A DNA stretch of 64,000 bases from Streptomyces finlayi. Lineage in GTDB: Bacteria; Actinomycetota; Actinomycetes; Streptomycetales; Streptomycetaceae. Positions within the stretch are counted from its first letter, which is position 1; every line of letters begins with the position of its first letter. The position numbers and the translations under genes were made by a program. The DNA lies in NCBI RefSeq assembly GCF_014216315.1, contig NZ_CP045702.1:1922001-1986000 (forward strand), in the 5' to 3' direction. Below the pieces are notes generated by a model that was not told the origin of the DNA, ran no database searches, and was given only the letters and a program-made list of their open reading frames with translations. Shown here piece by piece: positions 1 through 7,657 of the stretch.

Positions 1-174
1 ATGCTGCGCGCGGCCGACGGGGCTCATGCCGACGCCGTCCACACGGACGACTGCGGCATGAGCGGAAAGCAGACGCGGCCGATGACCCGCGCGCAGGCCC
101 TGCGCGCCCTCACGGAGGACGGCATCACGGCGTGCCCGTACTGCCGGCCGGACAGAGACCTCGGCGTGCTCTGA
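1..174 (+). CDS. DUF6233 family protein, C-terminal part
   Basis: The reading frame is open from the first base of the window to a TGA at 172-174 and gives 57 residues ending in CPYCRPDRDLGVL. The pattern DDCGM, then RAQALRAL, then CPYCRPDxxLG resembles the end of the small DUF6233 proteins common in Streptomyces. The CxxC plus the earlier Cys and His could bind a metal. The true start is probably upstream of the window, although an ATG happens to be at position 1. Function unknown; the family assignment is from memory of the motif. Confidence 0.6.
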   Translation: MLRAADGAHADAVHTDDCGMSGKQTRPMTRAQALRALTEDGITACPYCRPDRDLGVL

Positions 175-235
175 GCCGGGGTCCGCCGAAGCCCGGACAG
201 CGGCGCCGCACGATGCCGCGCGTCGCGTGAGACGA

Positions 236-273
236 GTGAGGGCCCGCCGTCCCGATGGACGGCGGGCCCTCAC
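236..273. terminator. bidirectional hairpin terminator between the DUF6233 gene and cdsA
   Basis: A perfect 17-bp stem (236-252 with 257-273) closes a CGAT loop between two convergent genes. There is no clear U-tract on either side, which is usual for streptomycete terminators. Confidence 0.8.
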
Positions 274-309
274 CACCTGCGAGGAGGAACGGTGTGCCGA
301 CGCCGCGCG

Positions 310-1392
310 TCAGCCCGGTCCGACGAAGATCACCAGCAGGAGCCAGACCACCGGAGCGGTCGGCAGCAGAGAGTCCAGCCGGTCCATGATGCCGCCGTGG
401 CCGGGCAGCAGCGTGCCCATGTCCTTGATGCCGAGATCGCGCTTGATCATGGATTCGCCCAGGTCACCGAGGGTGGCACTGGCGGCGACCGCGAGGCCCA
501 GCAGCAGACCCTGCCACCAGGCTCCGCCGTCGATCAGGAACTCCATGCACAGCGCACCGGCGACCATGGCGAACGCCACCGCACCGAGCAGGCCCTCGCG
601 GGTCTTGCCGGGGCTGATGCGGGGCGCGAGCTTGTGCTTGCCGAAGCGCCAGCCGACCGCGTACGCCCCCGTGTCGCTGACCACGGTCAGCAGCAGAAAC
701 GTCAGGACACGCTGCGGTCCGTCGTCGGCGGTGAGCAGCATCGCGACGAAGGTGGCCAGGAACGGCACGTAGAAGGCGGCGAACACGCCGGCCGTGACGT
801 CCTTGAGGTAGCCCTCGGGCGGTTCGGTCATCCGCCAGACCAGCACGGCGAGCGCGGTGAGCGCCATGGCGACCCAGGCGCCCTCCGCTCCCCGCACATA
901 TCCGGCGATCACCATGGCCGCCCCGCCCACCGCCAGCGGTACGAGGGGCGCCTTGATGCCCTTGCGCTCCTCGAGGCGGGAGGTCAGTTCCCACAGACCG
1001 ACCACGACGGCGGCGACGATCACGCCGATGAAGGCGGCCTTCACGACGAAGAGCGAGGCGAAGATGACGGCACCGAGCCCGACACCCACCCCTATGGCGG
1101 CACGGAGATCACGCCCGGCGCGCTTCTTCGGCGGGGGCTGCGTCGGGGTGGACATGGGCTCCTGCGGCATCTCGTCACGGAACAGGGGACCGCTCGCGCG
1201 CGCGGCCTCCCTGTCCCGGTCGTCGCGGTTGTCAGCGTCTCTACCTGCGTCGGGAAGGTCCGGCACTATGGGCATGGGCCGAGTCTGCTGGGCGTCATGC
1301 ACATCGTATGCAGGACCCGCCGGGGCGGCTCCCATATGGGGCGCGCCCCGGTAACCGGCTCCCTGCCGGGCACCCCAGGAAGAGTCGTTCAT
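310..1392 (-). CDS. cdsA: phosphatidate cytidylyltransferase
   Basis: Integral membrane enzyme that makes CDP-diacylglycerol from phosphatidate and CTP, feeding phospholipid synthesis. The product is 360 residues: a hydrophilic Pro-rich N-terminal region of about 130 residues, then several membrane segments. The family signature is near the C-terminus (SMIKRDLGIKD then LLPGHGGIMDRLDS). The frame is open upstream through frr, but the ATG at 1390-1392 overlaps the frr stop (TGATG), so translational coupling fixes this start. It is last in the rpsB-tsf-pyrH-frr-cdsA series and is followed by a strong hairpin. Confidence 0.93.
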   Translation of the reverse strand: MNDSSWGARQGAGYRGAPHMGAAPAGPAYDVHDAQQTRPMPIVPDLPDAGRDADNRDDRDREAARASGPLFRDEMPQEPMSTPTQPPPKKRAGRDLRAAIGVGVGLGAVIFASLFVVKAAFIGVIVAAVVVGLWELTSRLEERKGIKAPLVPLAVGGAAMVIAGYVRGAEGAWVAMALTALAVLVWRMTEPPEGYLKDVTAGVFAAFYVPFLATFVAMLLTADDGPQRVLTFLLLTVVSDTGAYAVGWRFGKHKLAPRISPGKTREGLLGAVAFAMVAGALCMEFLIDGGAWWQGLLLGLAVAASATLGDLGESMIKRDLGIKDMGTLLPGHGGIMDRLDSLLPTAPVVWLLLVIFVGPG

Positions 1393-1952
1393 CAGACTTC
1401 GAGCAGCTCGGCTTCCTTGTGCTTGAGCAGCTCGTCCACCTGAGCGACGTACTTCGCGGTGGTGTCGTCGAGCTCCTTCTCCGCTCGACGCACCTCGTCC
1501 TCGCCGGACTCCTTGTCCTTGACGAGCTTGTCGAGCGTCTCCTTCGCCTTGCGGCGGATGGAGCGGATCGAGATCTTGGAGTCCTCGGCCTTGGTCTTGG
1601 CGACCTTGATGTACTCCTTGCGACGGTCCTGCGTGAGCTCCGGGAACGTCACACGGATGATGTTGCCGTCGTTGCTCGGGTTGACGCCGAGGTCGGAGTC
1701 GCGGATCGCCTGCTCGATGTTGCGCAGTGCGGTCTTGTCGAACGGAGTCACCACGGCCATCCGCGGTTCGGGAACCGAGAACGAGGCCAGCTGGTTGATC
1801 GGGGTCAGCGCGCCGTAGTAGTCCGCGACGATCTTGTTGAACATCGCCGGGTGCGCACGGCCGGTGCGGATCGCGGCGAAGTCCTCTTTCGCGACGACAA
1901 CGGCCTTCTCCATCTTCTCCTCGGCCTCGAGGAGGATTTCTTCGATCACCAC
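1392..1952 (-). CDS. frr: ribosome recycling factor
   Basis: Releases ribosomes from mRNA after termination, together with EF-G. The 186-residue product has the usual family length and hallmark sequence (AIRTGRAHPAMFNKI near the N-terminus, then LTQDRRKEY and RRKAKETLDKL). It lies downstream of pyrH and shares one base with the cdsA start. The start at 1952 is an annotated ATG giving VIEEILLEAEEKMEKA, matching the normal RRF beginning. Confidence 0.96.
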   Translation of the reverse strand: MVIEEILLEAEEKMEKAVVVAKEDFAAIRTGRAHPAMFNKIVADYYGALTPINQLASFSVPEPRMAVVTPFDKTALRNIEQAIRDSDLGVNPSNDGNIIRVTFPELTQDRRKEYIKVAKTKAEDSKISIRSIRRKAKETLDKLVKDKESGEDEVRRAEKELDDTTAKYVAQVDELLKHKEAELLEV

Positions 1953-2066
1953 GTGCTCCTGCGTGTCTTGAGTGGGCCCGGCATCGTCGGACCCTGCGGA
2001 TCATCCTGCGTCGCGTCCTCACCTGCACGGTGTCCGACCGGCAGGCTTTGTCCATCCTTGGGGCCG

Positions 2067-2843
2067 TCAGGCCCTGGTGCTCTCGTCACTCACGAGCGTG
2101 CCGATCTTCTCACCCTTGACCGCGCGGGCGATATTGCCCTCGGCGGTCAGCTCGAAGACGAGGATCGGCAGCTGGTTGTCACGGCAGAGCGTGATGGCGG
2201 TGGCGTCGGCGACCTTGAGGTCGCGGGCGAGCACCTCGCTGTACTCCAGGGCGTCGAACTTCACCGCGCCGGGGTTGGTCTTCGGGTCGGCGTCGTAGAC
2301 CCCGTCCACCCCGTTCTTCCCCATCAGCAGGGCCTTGGCGTCGATCTCCAGGGCTCGCTGGGCGGCGGTGGTGTCGGTGGAGAAGTACGGCATGCCCATG
2401 CCTGCGCCGAAGATCACGACGCGCCCCTTCTCCAGGTGCCGCACGGCACGCAGCGGGATGTACGGCTCCGCGACCTGGCCCATGGTGATGGCGGTCTGGA
2501 CGCGCGAGTCGATGCCCTCCTTCTCCAGGAAGTCCTGGAGAGCAAGGCAGTTCATGACCGTGCCGAGCATGCCCATGTAGTCGGACCGGGCCCGGTCCAT
2601 GCCGCGCTGCTGGAGTTCGGCACCGCGGAAGAAGTTCCCGCCGCCGATCACGACCGCGATCTCCGCGCCGTCCCGTACGACCGCGGCGATTTCGCGGGCG
2701 ATGGTGTGCACGACATCGGGGTCGACACCGAGGCCCCCGCCGCCGGCGAACGCCTCCCCCGAAAGCTTCAGCATGAAGCGTCCGGAAATCGTGCCCTCGT
2801 CGCGCTTGTGGTCGGCCTGTGTGGCGTCCGCGCCCTTGTCCAT
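2067..2843 (-). CDS. pyrH: uridylate kinase (UMP kinase)
   Basis: Phosphorylates UMP to UDP in pyrimidine nucleotide synthesis. It is 258 residues, of the amino-acid-kinase fold, with FMLKLSGEAFAG near the N-terminus, VIGGGNFFRG, the DATAI/TLCRDNQLPI region and a C-terminal GTLV. A longer in-frame ORF begins at 2909, but the ATG at 2841-2843 has a GAGGAG ribosome binding site about eight bases upstream and is preferred. The frr gene follows. The 159-bp gap to tsf upstream contains a long hairpin that could separate expression of this gene from rpsB-tsf. Confidence 0.95.
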   Translation of the reverse strand: MDKGADATQADHKRDEGTISGRFMLKLSGEAFAGGGGLGVDPDVVHTIAREIAAVVRDGAEIAVVIGGGNFFRGAELQQRGMDRARSDYMGMLGTVMNCLALQDFLEKEGIDSRVQTAITMGQVAEPYIPLRAVRHLEKGRVVIFGAGMGMPYFSTDTTAAQRALEIDAKALLMGKNGVDGVYDADPKTNPGAVKFDALEYSEVLARDLKVADATAITLCRDNQLPILVFELTAEGNIARAVKGEKIGTLVSDESTRA

Positions 2844-2871
2844 GGAAATTCTCCTCGTGCACATACGAAGA

Positions 2872-2915
2872 AGGCCATTGCCGGTGGGTCTGGTGTCCCT
2901 CAGCGGCAATGGCCT
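2872..2915 (-). terminator. hairpin in the pyrH leader (attenuator or terminator after tsf)
   Basis: A perfect 12-bp inverted repeat (2872-2883 with 2904-2915) has a 20-nt loop. It lies between the tsf stop and the pyrH start, so it could terminate rpsB-tsf transcripts or attenuate pyrH. There is no U-tract. The assignment is inference from the structure. Confidence 0.5.
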
Positions 2916-3002
2916 CCTCGTCAGATCTGCGGTCGTACGGCATGAGTGCGGCCGTCGACTGCACTAGACCCTATCGGGGTCCACCGTTGTTCGCGGACGG
3001 AC

Positions 3003-3839
3003 TCAGATGCCGACCTTGATGCGCGAGAAGCGCTTCAGGCTGACACCGGCCTCGTCCAGGACCTTCTGGACGGACTTCTTCGGGTCCTTGGCGAACGCCT
3101 GGTCCAGGACGACGACGTCCTTGAAGAAGCCGTTGACGCGACCCTCGACGATCTTCGGAAGGGCGGCCTCGGGCTTGCCCTCCTCGCGAGAGGTGGCCTC
3201 GGCGACCCGACGCTCGTTCTCGACCGTCTCGGCCGGGACCTCGTCGCGGGTGAGGTACTTCGGAGCGAAGGCAGTGATGTGCTGCGCGACGTCCTTGGCG
3301 ACCTCGGCGTCTTCCTTGTCCAGCTCGACGAGCACGCCGACCTGCGGCGGGAGGTCGGGCATGGTGCGGTGCATGTACGCAGCCACGTAACCGCCGGTGA
3401 ACTGCGCGAAGCGGTCCAGGACGATCTTCTCACCCAGGTTGGCGTTGGCCTCGTCCACGTACGCCTGGACGGTCTTGCCGGGCTCGATCTCGGACGCGAG
3501 CAGCGTCGCGATGTCGGCCGGGGAGGTGGCGGCGACGTGCGCGGCCAGCGCGTTGGCGACGGCCTGGAACTTCTCGCCCTTGGCGACGAAGTCCGTCTCG
3601 CACTTCAGCTCGAGCAGAACGCCGGAGGTCTTGTCCTCGGAGATGAGGGAGACGACGGCGCCGTTCTCGGCAGAACGGCCTTCGCGCTTGGCGACGCCCT
3701 TCTGACCCTTGATACGGAGGGCCTCGACGGCCTTGTCGACGCTGCCGTCGGCCTCGTCGAGGGCCTTCTTGCAGTCCATCATGCCGGCGCCGGTGAGCTC
3801 ACGGAGCTTCTTGACGTCAGCGGCGGTGTAGTTCGCCAT
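3003..3839 (-). CDS. tsf: elongation factor Ts
   Basis: Guanine nucleotide exchange factor for EF-Tu. The 278-residue product begins MANYTAADVKKLRELTG and has the TDFVAKGEKF signature in the core, with the conserved TGAGMMDCKKAL of the N-terminal UBA-like domain. It lies directly downstream of rpsB, the universal bacterial pairing, and a hairpin sits between the two. Confidence 0.97.
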   Translation of the reverse strand: MANYTAADVKKLRELTGAGMMDCKKALDEADGSVDKAVEALRIKGQKGVAKREGRSAENGAVVSLISEDKTSGVLLELKCETDFVAKGEKFQAVANALAAHVAATSPADIATLLASEIEPGKTVQAYVDEANANLGEKIVLDRFAQFTGGYVAAYMHRTMPDLPPQVGVLVELDKEDAEVAKDVAQHITAFAPKYLTRDEVPAETVENERRVAEATSREEGKPEAALPKIVEGRVNGFFKDVVVLDQAFAKDPKKSVQKVLDEAGVSLKRFSRIKVGI

Positions 3840-3882
3840 GAGTCTTTATGTCTCTCTCGAAGTCTGAAAGATCTACGGGTGA

Positions 3883-3920
3883 ACGGCGGGGGCGGTGCTT
3901 GTGGCACCGGCCCCCGCCGT
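3883..3920 (-). terminator. GC-rich hairpin between rpsB and tsf
   Basis: The sequence folds as an 11-bp GC stem plus an inner 5-bp helix around TTGT, with one bulge. It lies 19 bases after the rpsB stop and before the tsf start. A partial terminator here would make more S2 than EF-Ts mRNA, as described for other bacteria. Function inferred from position. Confidence 0.55.
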
Positions 3921-3938
3921 CTTCAGCCGTAACGGGTG

Positions 3939-4892
3939 TCAGGCCTGCTCAGCGTCCGCGGCCGGAGCCTCGGCGTCCGCGGCCGGAGCCTCGGCAGCGG
4001 GGGTCTCGACCTCGGGGGTCTCGGCAGCAGCCTCGGCGGCGGGGATCTCAGCAGCCTCGGCGTCCGCGACCTTCTCGGTCTCGGCGGAGGTCTGAACCTC
4101 GGCGTCGGGCTTCTTGTCGCCCTCGAGCAGGTCGCGCTCCCACTCGGCGAGCGGCTCGCCGGCGGCCTTCGCGCCCGGCTTCGAGTCACCGGTGGCGGCA
4201 CCGGAACGGGCGATGAGGCCCTCGGCGACGGCGTCGGCGATCACGCGGGTGAGCAGGGTGACGGAGCGGATCGCGTCGTCGTTGCCCGGAATCTTGTAGT
4301 CGACCTCGTCGGGGTCGCAGTTGGTGTCGAGGATCGCGACGACCGGGATGTGGAGCTTGCGCGCCTCACCGACGGCGATGTGCTCCTTCTTGGTGTCGAC
4401 GATCCAGACGGCGCTGGGGACCTTCGACATCTCGCGGATACCGCCGAGAGTCTTCTCCAGCTTGATCTTCTCGCGCGAGAGAACCAGGAGCTCCTTCTTG
4501 GTGAGGCCCGACGCGGCCACGTCCTCGAAGTCGATGAGCTCCAGTTCCTTCAGGCGCTGGAGGCGCTTGTAGACGGTGGAGAAGTTGGTCAGCATGCCGC
4601 CGAGCCAGCGCTGGTTGACGTAGGGCATGCCCACGCGCGTCGCCTGCTCGGCGATCGCTTCCTGCGCCTGCTTCTTGGTGCCGACGAACATGATGGAGCC
4701 GCCGTGAGCGACGGTCTCCTTGACGAACTCGTAGGCGCGGTCGATGTACGACAGCGACTGGAGCAGGTCGATGATGTAGATGCCGTTGCGCTCCGTGAAG
4801 ATGAAGCGCTTCATCTTCGGGTTCCAACGACGGGTCTGGTGACCGAAGTGGACGCCGCTTTCCAGCAGCTCCCGCATCGTGACGACGGCCAT
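3939..4892 (-). CDS. rpsB: 30S ribosomal protein S2
   Basis: Small-subunit ribosomal protein. The first 230 or so residues are a normal S2, with MRELLESGVHFGHQTRRWNP at the N-terminus and later VGTKKQAQEAI and NQRWLGGMLTNF. The protein is 317 residues, well above the usual 230-260 of many bacteria. The extra is an acidic, Ala/Pro/Glu-rich tail (about residues 255-317) encoded by short tandem DNA repeats. It is the first gene of the rpsB-tsf pair, and the ATG at 4890-4892 follows an AAGGAG-type binding site. Confidence 0.96.
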   Translation of the reverse strand: MAVVTMRELLESGVHFGHQTRRWNPKMKRFIFTERNGIYIIDLLQSLSYIDRAYEFVKETVAHGGSIMFVGTKKQAQEAIAEQATRVGMPYVNQRWLGGMLTNFSTVYKRLQRLKELELIDFEDVAASGLTKKELLVLSREKIKLEKTLGGIREMSKVPSAVWIVDTKKEHIAVGEARKLHIPVVAILDTNCDPDEVDYKIPGNDDAIRSVTLLTRVIADAVAEGLIARSGAATGDSKPGAKAAGEPLAEWERDLLEGDKKPDAEVQTSAETEKVADAEAAEIPAAEAAAETPEVETPAAEAPAADAEAPAADAEQA

Positions 4893-5170
4893 GGCCGTAC
4901 TCCTTGAGGTACTCGGTTATCGCGACCGCAGGATTGCGATCACGCCTGACGCCCCGACGCGCCGTGCCACAAGGGACCGAGGAGCGCGGCCACCGTCCGC
5001 AGAGAGGGTGGTGGCGGGGCGTGCGAAGTCGACCCGGTCACCCGGATCGCCAAAGGAAGTGTACGGGACCCGTCGGGTGCCGGGTGACGGCGATGTCCAC
5101 AACCGGTCCGTCGTCCACAGATCGGCTCCAAGATCCCCGCGCATCGGCCCGGCCGGGCAGCGTGGCGGTC

Positions 5171-6631
5171 ATGCGCCGCACCCCTGCACCACCCTTGCCC
5201 CGCTCCCCGGCCGCCGTCCTGTTCGCCGCGTCCGCGGCCCTGCTCGCGGTACTGGCCGCATGCGCCGGAGCCCACGCCTCCGGGCGGCCCGCACCGGGCG
5301 AAGACCGCTCGTGGCCGCTGGCGGACCGGCCCGCGGTGGTCCGCGGCTGGGAGCCGCCCGCCGGGCCGTACGGGCCGGGGCACCGCGGCGTCGACCTCGC
5401 AGCGGAACAGGGCATCCAGGTGCTGGCGGCGGCCCCGGGGCGGGTGTCGTTCGCCGGGCCGGTGGCCGGCCGGGGAGTGCTCGCCATCGAGGTGGCCGGG
5501 AGCGGTCAGCCACCGCTGCGCACCACGTACGAGCCGGTACGCCCGCTCGTCACCAAGGGCGCGGAGGTCGTCGCGGGTCAGCCCGTGGCGGTTCTGGAGC
5601 GGGGACCGTTCCACTGCCCCGGAGCCTGTCTGCACTGGGGGCTGCGGCGCGGCGGAACATATCTGGATCCGCTGACACTGCTGCCGCCCGCGCTGCTGAG
5701 GCGCGGCCCGTCCCGGCTGCTGCCGGTGTTCGGCGTACCGGAACCGCCGTCACATCTGCCGGCCGGGGCCGGATCCGCGCCTGCGGCCGGGGTCCGTGAG
5801 GCGGGATACGGCGAGCGCGGGCTCCTGGGACATGCCGTCCACGCGGGAATGCTCGCGGTGGCCGCGGCCGTGGCGGCCGTCAGCCCCTCACACCGCGCAG
5901 GATCATCGCGACGGCCGTGTCGGCGACCACCCCCGGTTCCTCGGCCGCACCCAGCTCGATACGGCGCACCGCGGCGTCCACCGATCCCTGCAACAGCATC
6001 GCGGCGAGCCTCGGCTGGGCATGTCCGAGATCGCTCAGCGCTTCGACGATCATGGCGATCAGCCCGCCGTGCGCGGCCCGGATCTTCTCGCGTGCGCCGG
6101 CGTCCAGCTCGCTCGCGGAGATCGCCACGACCGCCCGGTGGCGCCTGTCCCCTACGAGGTCGAGCTGTCGGCGGACGTACGCCTCGATCTTCTCCTCCGG
6201 AGTCCCGGCACGCGCCATCGCGTTCTCGACCTCGGCGGCCCAGACGGGGAAGTCGACGGCGCAGAGTTCCTCGACGACGGCGGCGCGGGAGCGGAAGTAC
6301 TCATAGACGGAGGACCGTGCGAGCCCTGTGCGCTCGGCGAGAGCGGGGAAGGTCAATGCCTCCGTACCACCCTCGGACAGCAAAGAGCGTGCGGCGTCCA
6401 GGAGGGCGCCGCGCTGCATGGTCCGGTGCTCGGCCACAGAGGCCGCTCGAATCCTGGGCACGCGTCCACTCTACGGCGGCAGGGGTTCGGGAGACGGTGC
6501 GTGCCTCGGTTCGGCTGGCCGAAGCCGGCCCGGCCAGGCGCCGGAGGGACACGGTCCAGGGACCGCTCAACGTCCCGCGTCGGCCAGTTTCGCCCGGAGC
6601 TGCAGCACGGACTTGGTGTGGATCTGACTGA
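5171..6631 (+). CDS. secreted M23-type peptidase domain protein, stop not where expected
   Basis: The N-terminus is a signal peptide (MRRTPAPPLPRSP, a hydrophobic stretch, then ACAGAHA). The M23/LytM fold follows at about residues 55-170: GHRGVDLAAE carries the H-x3-D zinc ligands, and CPGACLHWGLRRG has a Cys where most M23 enzymes have the first His of HxH. It probably acts on, or binds, peptidoglycan in the envelope. The recognisable domain and a short hydrophobic segment end near 5880. The frame then has no stop until 6631, running antisense through the whole TetR gene, so a frameshift or lost stop near 5800-5880 is likely. The start was chosen at the ATG giving the best signal peptide. 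Confidence 0.6.
   Translation: MRRTPAPPLPRSPAAVLFAASAALLAVLAACAGAHASGRPAPGEDRSWPLADRPAVVRGWEPPAGPYGPGHRGVDLAAEQGIQVLAAAPGRVSFAGPVAGRGVLAIEVAGSGQPPLRTTYEPVRPLVTKGAEVVAGQPVAVLERGPFHCPGACLHWGLRRGGTYLDPLTLLPPALLRRGPSRLLPVFGVPEPPSHLPAGAGSAPAAGVREAGYGERGLLGHAVHAGMLAVAAAVAAVSPSHRAGSSRRPCRRPPPVPRPHPARYGAPRRPPIPATASRRASAGHVRDRSALRRSWRSARRARPGSSRVRRRPARSRRSPRPPGGACPLRGRAVGGRTPRSSPPESRHAPSRSRPRRPRRGSRRRRVPRRRRRGSGSTHRRRTVRALCARRERGRSMPPYHPRTAKSVRRPGGRRAAWSGARPQRPLESWARVHSTAAGVRETVRASVRLAEAGPARRRRDTVQGPLNVPRRPVSPGAAARTWCGSD
5880..6461 (-). CDS. TetR/AcrR family transcriptional regulator
   Basis: 193 residues. The N-terminal helix-turn-helix is clear at about residues 17-60 (ALLDAARSLLSEGG, LAERTGLARSSVYEYFRSR). 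The C-terminal helical domain is divergent, as is normal for ligand-binding parts of this family. Target and ligand cannot be read from the sequence. It lies next to whiG on the same strand, 105 bp downstream of the whiG stop, and may be co-transcribed with it. The M23 reading frame passes antisense through it. Confidence 0.88.
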   Translation of the reverse strand: MPRIRAASVAEHRTMQRGALLDAARSLLSEGGTEALTFPALAERTGLARSSVYEYFRSRAAVVEELCAVDFPVWAAEVENAMARAGTPEEKIEAYVRRQLDLVGDRRHRAVVAISASELDAGAREKIRAAHGGLIAMIVEALSDLGHAQPRLAAMLLQGSVDAAVRRIELGAAEEPGVVADTAVAMILRGVRG

Positions 6632-7403
6632 CCCGGCTCTCGGTGACCCCGAGGACATTGCCGATCTCGGCGAGGGTCAGACCTTCGTAGTAATAGAGGG
6701 TGACGACCGTCTTCTCCCGCTCCGGGAGCGTATTGATGGCCCGGGCGAGCAACCGTCTGAGCTCACGGCCCTCGGCGACCTCCACCGGATTGTCGGCAGC
6801 GGTGTCCTCCAGCGTGTCCATCAGGCTCAGCCGGTCGCCGCCCTCGCCGCCGACATGCAGGAGCTCTTCCAGCGCCACCACGTTCGCCAGTGACAACTGG
6901 CTGAAAACAGCGTGCAGTTCCTCCAGGGCGATGCCCATTTCCGCGGCGACCTCCGCCTCCGAGGGGGTGCGCCGCAGCTGCGCCTCCAGCGTGGCGTAGG
7001 CGCGTTCCACGTTGCGCGCCTTCTGCCGCACGGAGCGGGGGATCCAGTCCAGTGCCCTGAGCTCGTCGATCATCGCGCCACGGATCCGGGTGATCGCATA
7101 CGTCTCGAACTTGATGGCCCGCTCGATGTCGAACTTCTCGATGGCGTCGATGAGTCCGAAGACCCCGGAGGAGACGAAGTCGGCCTGCTCCACGTTGGAC
7201 GGCAGCCCCACGCTCACACGGCCCGCGACGTACTTCACCAGGGGCGAGTAGTGCAGGATCAGCTGCTCCCGCAGCCTCCCGTCGCCCGTGGACTTGTAGG
7301 AACGCCACAACTCGTCGAGGGGGGAGGTGGCAGTTGGACGCACAGTGCCACACGCGGCCGGTGGTACTGCCGCGCGGTCAGACCCGGAGGTGTGCTGGGG
7401 CAT
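6567..7403 (-). CDS. whiG: RNA polymerase sigma factor WhiG
   Basis: FliA/SigD-class sigma factor that commits aerial hyphae to sporulation in Streptomyces. The 278-residue product is nearly identical, from memory, to the S. coelicolor protein, starting MPQHTSGSDRAAVPPAACG. Region 2 is LILHYSPLVKYVAGRV to AIKFETYAITRIRGAMIDEL. Region 3 contains RQKARNVERAYATLEAQL. Region 4 ends with LTLAEIGNVLGVTESRVSQ. The ORF is open to 7556, but the ATG at 7401-7403 matches the known start. In Streptomyces the activity is held by the anti-sigma RsiG with c-di-GMP and transcription is repressed by BldD. Confidence 0.97.
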   Translation of the reverse strand: MPQHTSGSDRAAVPPAACGTVRPTATSPLDELWRSYKSTGDGRLREQLILHYSPLVKYVAGRVSVGLPSNVEQADFVSSGVFGLIDAIEKFDIERAIKFETYAITRIRGAMIDELRALDWIPRSVRQKARNVERAYATLEAQLRRTPSEAEVAAEMGIALEELHAVFSQLSLANVVALEELLHVGGEGGDRLSLMDTLEDTAADNPVEVAEGRELRRLLARAINTLPEREKTVVTLYYYEGLTLAEIGNVLGVTESRVSQIHTKSVLQLRAKLADAGR

Positions 7404-7466
7404 GTGGTGCCTTGAGCCGTTCTGCTGTGAAGCGCTGGGGAACTTCTGTCTGGTGTGGAATCCTTG

Positions 7467-7480
7467 TGAGCGTAGCGTGA
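7467..7480 (-). promoter_or_regulatory. possible BldD-type operator upstream of whiG
   Basis: The near-palindrome TGAGCGTAGCGTGA (TCACGCTACGCTCA on the minus strand) lies about 65 bp before the whiG start. It matches the BldD consensus only in part, with about two mismatches in 13. whiG is a known BldD target in S. coelicolor, which is the main reason for the call. Confidence 0.3.
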
Positions 7481-7657
7481 CGAAGGGGTAGCGGTGTGCG
7501 CAGGACCGGGGACCCGCACCGGGCGATTCTGCCCCATCACGCGCGCCGCCGGTCATGACCGCGATCCGGGGCAGACGCCGCGTGCGCCGGCCCCGGAGGC
7601 ATCACCGAGCGAGCCGCCGAGGTCATCGGCTTCACCTTTTCACCCGAATGCTCCAGG

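Noticed and set aside
310..2055. A 581-codon open frame joining upstream sequence with cdsA
   Set aside because: The first 220 codons are antisense-style noise over frr; cdsA begins at the ATG coupled to the frr stop.
1308..2945. Long plus-strand open frame over frr and pyrH
   Set aside because: High GC keeps stops rare on the opposite strand; the composition is Val/Leu/Asp-rich noise and the minus-strand genes are certain.
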